Origin: an uncultured Eubacterium sp.
Lineage (GTDB): Bacteria; Bacillota; Clostridia; Peptostreptococcales; Anaerovoracaceae
Reading direction: 5' to 3'
Length of the DNA stretch: 64,000 nucleotides
Assembly (NCBI GenBank): GCA_900543485.1
Contig: UQRM01000002.1
Location: forward strand, 1 to 64,000
The notes beneath the pieces are model-generated. The model ran no database searches. It saw only the letters and a program-made list of their open reading frames with translations, and was not told the origin of the DNA. The position numbers and the translations under genes were made by a program. Positions 61,843-64,000 of the stretch are shown here, one piece after another (the first letter of the stretch is position 1; every line of letters begins with the position of its first letter).

Positions 61843-62709
61843 CTACCTCGTCGCTAATTTCTTTGCTATGAATCCCGAAAGTCCGTTTATCAGTATTACC
61901 AGCACCAGCAGCACAACAGCCGTCGCGTAGGCTTCTTCAGTATAAAGACCTTCTGACAACAGCGCGTACATGTGTACCGACAGCGTTCTGGCTGACTCGA
62001 ACAGGCTTCCCGGCACCTGAGCGACCGTTCCGGCTGTAAATATCAACGCCGCGCTCTCTCCTACTATCCTTCCTATGGCCAGGATGACTCCCGCCAGTAT
62101 CCCCGGAACCGCGCAAGGCAGTATTATCTTGAACACAGTTCTCAGCTTCCCGGCTCCCAGTCCAAAGCTTCCTTCCCTGTACGAATCAGGGACCGATATA
62201 AGGGCCTCTTCCGTCGTCCTTATGATAAGTGGAAGTATCATGATAGCCAGCGTCACCGCTCCTGCCAGCAGGGAATAGCTCCACCCCAGGGTTATAACGA
62301 ACAGTATATATCCGAACAGACCATACACTATCGAAGGTATGCCCTGAAGAGTTTCTGTGGTAGTCCTGATGACTTTGACCAGCTTACTGCCTCTTTTTGC
62401 GTATTCCACCAGATATATAGCCGAGAATATACCTACGGGAACCGCCATCAGCAGCGATAACGCCGTGATGTAAACGGTACTTATGATGGCCGGCATCATA
62501 GACATGTTATCGGTATTGAACTCCCACTCGAAGAGTCTAGGGCTCAAATTCGCAACACCGTTCACAAGTATATATATGATCAGCGAGAACAATACGCCAA
62601 TAGTAAAGATCGCAGATATGAGTACCAAGATCCTCACGATCAGAGAGCCTGGCCTGTGCTTATATGTAAGCCAAAACAGATCCAGCGACCCGCTTTTTTT
62701 CTTCTTCAT
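61843..62709 (-). CDS. pstA: Phosphate ABC importer permease PstA
   Basis: The 288-residue permease has six hydrophobic segments (first about 22-50) and a coupling loop near [20 protein letters not shown] residues (here [21 protein letters not shown]). It forms the channel with PstC. Its start overlaps the pstC stop by one base. The N-terminal KKKKSGS is cytoplasmic. Confidence 0.96.
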   Translation of the reverse strand: MKKKKSGSLDLFWLTYKHRPGSLIVRILVLISAIFTIGVLFSLIIYILVNGVANLSPRLFEWEFNTDNMSMMPAIISTVYITALSLLMAVPVGIFSAIYLVEYAKRGSKLVKVIRTTTETLQGIPSIVYGLFGYILFVITLGWSYSLLAGAVTLAIMILPLIIRTTEEALISVPDSYREGSFGLGAGKLRTVFKIILPCAVPGILAGVILAIGRIVGESAALIFTAGTVAQVPGSLFESARTLSVHMYALLSEGLYTEEAYATAVVLLVLVILINGLSGFIAKKLATR

Positions 62710-63557
62710 CAGTCAGCCCTCCTTTTCAATGCCATAAATGAAAGATTTATTATCAATATGAACACGAAAAGCACTACCGCGGTAGCAATGAGAGCTTCTC
62801 TGTGGAGTCCGGAAGCGTAACCCATTTCCAAAACTATGTTGGCTGTCAGAGTCCTCACTCCAGCCGTTATGCTTTCCGGCATGATGGCCTGGTTCCCGCA
62901 GACCATTACCACTGCCATGGTCTCTCCGATGGCTCTTCCTATTCCCAGTATTATCCCTGCCAGTATACCCATCTTGGCAGCAGGAAGTATCACTCTGAAT
63001 ATACTTCGTTCCTTAGTGGCTCCCAGAGCCAGCGCACCTTCGTAATAATACTCAGGCACCGCTCTGATGTTGGATTCAGATACGCTTATTATGGTCGGCA
63101 GTATCATGATCCCCAGCAGGACCGACGACGTCAGCAGACATTTACCGCTTCCCCCCAGTGAATCCTGCACCAGAGGAACGATCACCATCAATCCGAAGAA
63201 TCCATATACGATGGATGGTATCCCTGCCAGCAGATCTACCGCCGGCTTCATTATCCTGTAAAGTCCCTTAGGACAGTAGCGAGCCATGAATACGGCGCAG
63301 AGCAGACCGATGGGAACTCCTACGATTATGGCACCTGCCGTGACATATATACTTCCTATTATCATAGGAAATATTCCGTACAGATCCTGATTAGGTTTCC
63401 ATGAATCGCCAAGAAGGAAATCGGAGAACCCGATTTCCTTTATGGCAGGTACGCCGCTCGCGAACAGGAATACACAGATGAGTACTACTGCTATTATCGA
63501 AACACATGCTGCTACAAGGAATACCACCTTCATGATATTTTCACTGTAATTTCGCAT
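62709..63557 (-). CDS. pstC: Phosphate ABC importer permease PstC
   Basis: The 282-residue permease has six hydrophobic segments, PstC-type loop KEIGFSDFLLGDSW and the coupling loop ALGATKERSIFRVILPAAKMG. It pairs with PstA. The gap to pstS is 61 bp, A-rich on the coding strand, with no terminator, so both are in one operon. Confidence 0.96.
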   Translation of the reverse strand: MRNYSENIMKVVFLVAACVSIIAVVLICVFLFASGVPAIKEIGFSDFLLGDSWKPNQDLYGIFPMIIGSIYVTAGAIIVGVPIGLLCAVFMARYCPKGLYRIMKPAVDLLAGIPSIVYGFFGLMVIVPLVQDSLGGSGKCLLTSSVLLGIMILPTIISVSESNIRAVPEYYYEGALALGATKERSIFRVILPAAKMGILAGIILGIGRAIGETMAVVMVCGNQAIMPESITAGVRTLTANIVLEMGYASGLHREALIATAVVLFVFILIINLSFMALKRRAD

Positions 63558-63618
63558 TTTCTGTACCTATTTTATTCTTTCTTGTCCTGTCTTTTATTTT
63601 TGTCGTTTGTTTTCTTTC

Positions 63619-64000
63619 TTACTCAGCAGTTACATCAGCCCAGTTAGTGATCTCACCGGTGAATATCTGTCTGATCTGCTCAGTAGCGAGATCCTCTACA
63701 GTGTTCTCAGTGTTTACGATAACTGCTATGCCGTCGAGAGCGATCACCTGACTCGTAAGACCTTCAGCTGCTTCTTCCTCTTCCAGCTCTCTTGAAGCCA
63801 TACCTATGTCACATACGCCTTCGATCGTGCTCTGGATACCAGCGCCGGAACCGGTCTGCTGGATCTCAACCTGAACTTTGTCATTGTGAAGAGCTTTGTA
63901 CTCGTCAGCAAGTACTTCCATTACAGGCGATACGGAAGTCGATCCTGCGCAAACGATGTTTCCTTCAACGTCAGCCATCTCGTATGCAGGAGCAGCGTCA
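63619..64000 (-). CDS. pstS: Phosphate-binding protein PstS, C-terminal part (runs off the window)
   Basis: The last 127 residues of a phosphate-binding protein; the 5' part lies beyond 64000. The visible part contains GNIVCAGSTSVSPVMEVLADEY, GSGAGIQSTIEGVCDIGMASREL and IFTGEITNW, which in ordinary PstS proteins lie at the N-terminus, yet here the stop codon follows TGEITNWADVTAE directly. This implies the two lobes are circularly permuted, a form I recall from Clostridia in which the first half carries the GSGTR motif. No lipobox can be seen because the N-terminus is missing. Confidence 0.9.
   Translation of the reverse strand, partial: DAAPAYEMADVEGNIVCAGSTSVSPVMEVLADEYKALHNDKVQVEIQQTGSGAGIQSTIEGVCDIGMASRELEEEEAAEGLTSQVIALDGIAVIVNTENTVEDLATEQIRQIFTGEITNWADVTAE

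Noticed and set aside
1..64000. CRISPR arrays, insertion sequences, rRNA genes
   Set aside because: No regularly spaced direct repeats, transposase-like genes or rRNA-like sequence were seen on reading through the window.

Overview
The window looks like the chromosome of an anaerobic Clostridia-class Bacillota with roughly balanced base composition. Supporting signs are Firmicutes-type LexA boxes, ireB-ruvX, an aspartate carbamoyltransferase regulatory chain (pyrI) in the pyr operon, a class 1B pyrD/pyrK pair, an iscS-iscU-mnmA set, DUF896, and a PstS whose two halves appear circularly permuted. I cannot fix genus or family from the sequence.

Layout. 1-520: end of an unknown gene, then an SOS promoter with three LexA boxes driving a YneA-like LysM protein. 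521-991: gene-poor, possibly decayed. 992-4847 (minus): ruvX, ireB, alaS and a 54-residue membrane peptide. 4864-10688 (minus): complete pyrCKDFEBI operon. 10735-13148 (minus): polar amino-acid ABC importer. 13288-15654 (plus): ABC exporter pair. 15806-17208 (plus): flavodoxin-like protein and membrane protein with different codon use. 17257-17330 (minus): tRNA-Gly(CCC). 17409-19156 (minus): second ABC-2 exporter pair. 19272-20246 (plus): aldo/keto reductase with two 4Fe-4S motifs.

20268-52015 (minus) is the main find: a 12-gene, about 31.6 kb operon for a hybrid nonribosomal peptide/polyketide. In transcription order it encodes a MacB-type exporter (ATPase and FtsX permease), a crotonyl-CoA carboxylase/reductase homologue, a type II thioesterase, an NRPS (truncated C lobe-A-T-Cy-A-T-C), a 2002-residue subunit (degenerate A-acyl ligase-KR-ACP-thioester reductase), a free ACP, a PKS module (KS-AT-ACP), a second acyl ligase-KR-ACP subunit, C-degenerate A-T, KS-degenerate AT-ACP-C, and a Sfp-type phosphopantetheinyl transferase. 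It has eight carrier domains. The operon starts at a near-consensus promoter with a perfect 14-bp palindrome just downstream of the -10 box, and no regulator gene is in the window. The sequence suggests a thiazoline-containing lipopeptide or polyketide-peptide hybrid, with an alkylmalonyl (ethylmalonyl-like) extender and reductive release as aldehyde or alcohol. The module order is not clearly colinear and the product is unknown to me.

52049-57599: iscS-iscU-mnmA-ridA, a hypothetical anchored protein, a DUF896 protein and fabF. 57652-57961: a non-coding stretch of nested inverted repeats. 57962-64000 (minus): pstS(partial)-pstC-pstA-pstB-phoU-phoB-phoR phosphate uptake and sensing operon, cut by the window end.
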